Shown here: piece by piece, positions 6,088 to 7,409 of the stretch
How positions within the stretch are numbered: the stretch's first letter is position 1
Layout of the letters: every line of letters starts with the position of its first letter
Source: JADZAA01 sp039810485
Lineage (GTDB): Bacteria > Bacteroidota > Ignavibacteria > Kapaibacteriales > UBA961
Assembly: GCA_039810485.1 (NCBI GenBank)
Contig: JBDHXA010000111.1
Location: 1-7,409 of the forward strand
Reading direction: 5' to 3'
Length of the DNA: 7,409 bases
Program-made: the position numbers and the translations under genes
The notes under the pieces: generated by a model
Seen by the model: the letters and a program-made list of their open reading frames with translations, nothing else
Database searches by the model: none
What the model was told of the DNA's origin: nothing

Positions 6088-7343
6088 TTAATTTACAATC
6101 AAAATGTTTTTTGAAATATTTTCGTTTTTTAATGAGATAGAAACAATATATACTCCTATTGGAAGATTTTCAAGATTTACCACTTTTATTTGTTTTGCAG
6201 CAAATCTAATGTTACCAAGCAAATCGTAGATTAAAATTCCATCTGTATCATAATTTGAATTTATCGTCAAGGTTTTATGAAACATATCGTGCTTGAGTAT
6301 TGATTCCATTTTAATATCATCATCCCAAATTGATGATGGAATACTGAAGTTTGCAGTTATTGCTCTGTCATTATTTACAATAAAGGTTAAAGAATCGGAT
6401 TTAGAAATAACAACATTACTTTCACTCCAATTTTGAAACTTATAATCGTTTGACGGCTTGGCAATTAATACCGCTGTATCTCCTTTGTAATAAACGGACC
6501 GATTTTTCTCCACTATTCCTCCATCTATAGGATTACTATAGACTGATAGAGAAGTTGCTTTCATAAAATTTGATGATATTGTCCTATCCTTATCTGCAAC
6601 AAAGATTAAAGTGTCTGACGAAGAAATTGCAATATTATTCTCTGTCCAATTTTGAAACTTATAATCAATGGACGGCTTTGCAATTAATACCACTGTATCT
6701 CCCTTGTAATAAACGGAGCGGTTTTTCTCCACTATCCCACCATTTAAAGGACTACTATAGCTGTTGATAACTATTGGAACCAATTTTATAAAATTAGCAA
6801 ATAAAGACCTGCTAGTACTAACAATAAACGATAATGTATCGGATGTGGAAATGGATGTGTTATTTTCAGTCCAATTTTCAAATTTGTAATCTTTTGATGG
6901 ATGAGCAATAAATACTGCCGTATCACCTTTGTGATAAAGTGATTTATTTTTTTCGATTGATCCACCATCATGAGGCTCGCTATACGTAATTAAAGGAACA
7001 GTTGGTTGGCTTAGGTGGAATTCGGTATTTACTGTACGTTTTGCATCTGTTGAATCTTCATCATGTCCACATAGAGAATATAAATAATCATTCTCTCCAA
7101 GCCAACCAAATCTCCTATCGAGATTATTTGATTCATCATCGATTTGCCAGGTTAACTTCCAGTCAAGCAAAGGGTATCTGCTGATACCGTCACTTACAAA
7201 CATATTATTATACCCAACCATTGTTTTTTGTGAAGATAGTTGTTTGAACGATGAACCAAAATATTCCTGATGAAGCACAAGTGGGTCTGTTGCACAAATA
7301 TATTCGGCATATTCAATAGGTAAATAATAATCGGCGGATTCAA
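6088..7343 (-). CDS. T9SS-sorted surface protein with three InlB-B-like repeats, 5' end cut off by IS30
   Basis: The reading frame stays open from the IS30 boundary (about 7343) to TAA at 6088, roughly 418 codons. The first possible internal start is a GTG at 7278, giving 396 residues; numbering below uses that start. There is no signal peptide, as the N-terminus is lost. Residues 1-94 (rich in W, D and Y; KLTWQIDD, RFGWLGENDYLYSLCGHDED) are not recognised. Three tandem repeats of about 70 residues follow at 95-163, 168-238 and 243-311. Each reads GG.(I/V)EKN(K/R)S.Y(H/Y)KGDT.V.IA.PS.DYKF.NW.E.N, ending in (A/S)NF, the form of divergent InlB B-repeats found in bacterial surface proteins. The C-terminal 70 or so residues (ILIYDLLGNI, NLPIGVYIVSI, NISKNILIVN) are a type A T9SS sorting domain, which directs export across the outer membrane and is then cleaved. 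The gene is visibly more AT-rich than rpsA, purD and clpB. Without its export signal the remaining protein cannot reach the T9SS, so it is probably a pseudogene unless the 5' part lies intact beyond the IS. Function beyond surface location is unknown. Confidence 0.8.
6346..6996 (-). repeat. Three tandem coding repeats (InlB-B-like)
   Basis: The units lie at about 6790-6996, 6565-6777 and 6346-6552, with periods of about 225 and 219 nt. The two units nearest clpB are very alike at the DNA level, for example around 6425-6530 and 6645-6750, where the encoded EKNRSVYYKGDT is identical. The unit at 6790-6996 has diverged more (EKNKSLYHKGDT). This suggests that the second and third units arose by a later duplication. 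Confidence 0.85.
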
Positions 7344-7354
7344 GGCGGATTCAA
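7333..7354 (+). repeat. 11-bp tandem repeat at the host/IS30 junction
   Basis: GGCGGATTCAA occurs twice in direct succession (7333-7343 and 7344-7354). The second copy is the outer end of the IS30 element; the first lies in the T9SS gene's reading frame. It is too long for the 2-3-bp target duplication usual in this family, so the target itself resembled the IS end or a relic of another end remains. Confidence 0.75.
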
Positions 7355-7409
7355 CACTGAAGTGCAACACTTTTGTAATTATCAGTAAATACTTGAATTG
7401 GAGTTTTCC
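7344..7409 (-). mobile_element. Second IS30-family copy, right part beyond the window
   Basis: The last 66 bases match 2418-2483, the left end of the first copy, with two substitutions. The orientation is the same as in the first copy. Only the terminal repeat and the transposase C-terminus are visible, so completeness cannot be judged. A contig edge often falls in such a repeat, so the window end may be an assembly break. Confidence 0.88.
7351..7409 (-). CDS. IS30-family transposase, C-terminal 18 codons (partial)
   Basis: The minus strand reads ...KTPIQVFTDNYKSVALQC followed by TGA at 7351-7353. It differs from the broken copy by one residue (S where that copy has C), plus one silent change. 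The catalytic part is outside the window. If this copy is intact, it could supply transposase to the dead copy at 2420-3234. Confidence 0.75.
   Translation of the reverse strand, partial: KTPIQVFTDNYKSVALQC

Noticed and set aside
1..7409. CRISPR arrays, tRNA or rRNA genes, toxin-antitoxin or defence genes
   Set aside because: I looked on both strands and saw no regularly spaced repeats, no cloverleaf-like tRNA motifs, and no proteins of those families.

Overview
The window most likely comes from a bacterium of the Bacteroidota/Chlorobiota (FCB) group. Three observations support this. A cell-surface-type protein ends in a type IX secretion (T9SS) sorting domain. The rpsA promoter fits the Bacteroidota layout (TTTG, 20-nt gap, TAnnTTTG). 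ClpB is present only as a 437-residue N-terminal half, which resembles the half-length ClpB proteins I recall from green sulfur bacteria (recall, not checked). Unlike classical Bacteroidetes, several genes (rpsA, clpB, the IS transposase) have recognisable Shine-Dalgarno sequences, so a Chlorobi/Ignavibacteria/Kapabacteria-like lineage is plausible. That placement is inference.

Layout from left to right. Bases 1-250 hold the promoter and leader of rpsA, including a perfect 8-bp hairpin just before the ribosome binding site. Bases 251-2224 (+) encode ribosomal protein S1 with six S1 domains and an acidic tail, followed by a strong intrinsic terminator. Bases about 2420-3234 are a decayed, shortened IS30-family element. 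Its transposase (- strand) carries an in-frame amber codon and an internal deletion that removes both catalytic aspartates. Bases 3235-3396 form the purD upstream region, with an 11-bp widely spaced inverted repeat and a 10-bp direct repeat. Bases 3397-4683 (+) encode PurD, complete. Convergent with it, 34 bp away, is the half-length clpB (4718-6031, -). Upstream of clpB on the same strand is a T9SS-cargo protein with three InlB-B-like repeats (6088 to about 7343, -). Its 5' end is cut off by a second IS30 copy of the same family and orientation, which starts at about 7344 and runs off the window.

The housekeeping genes (translation, purine synthesis, protein disaggregation) are not functionally linked to one another. 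The accessory story is the pair of directly oriented IS30 copies that bracket purD, clpB and the broken T9SS gene. One copy is visibly dead and could move only with help in trans. The other could be intact, but only its last 66 or so bases are visible. I found no new defence or metabolic system. The best leads are the half-length ClpB, the IS30 insertion next to an IR-like 11-mer in the T9SS gene, and the repeat architecture upstream of purD.
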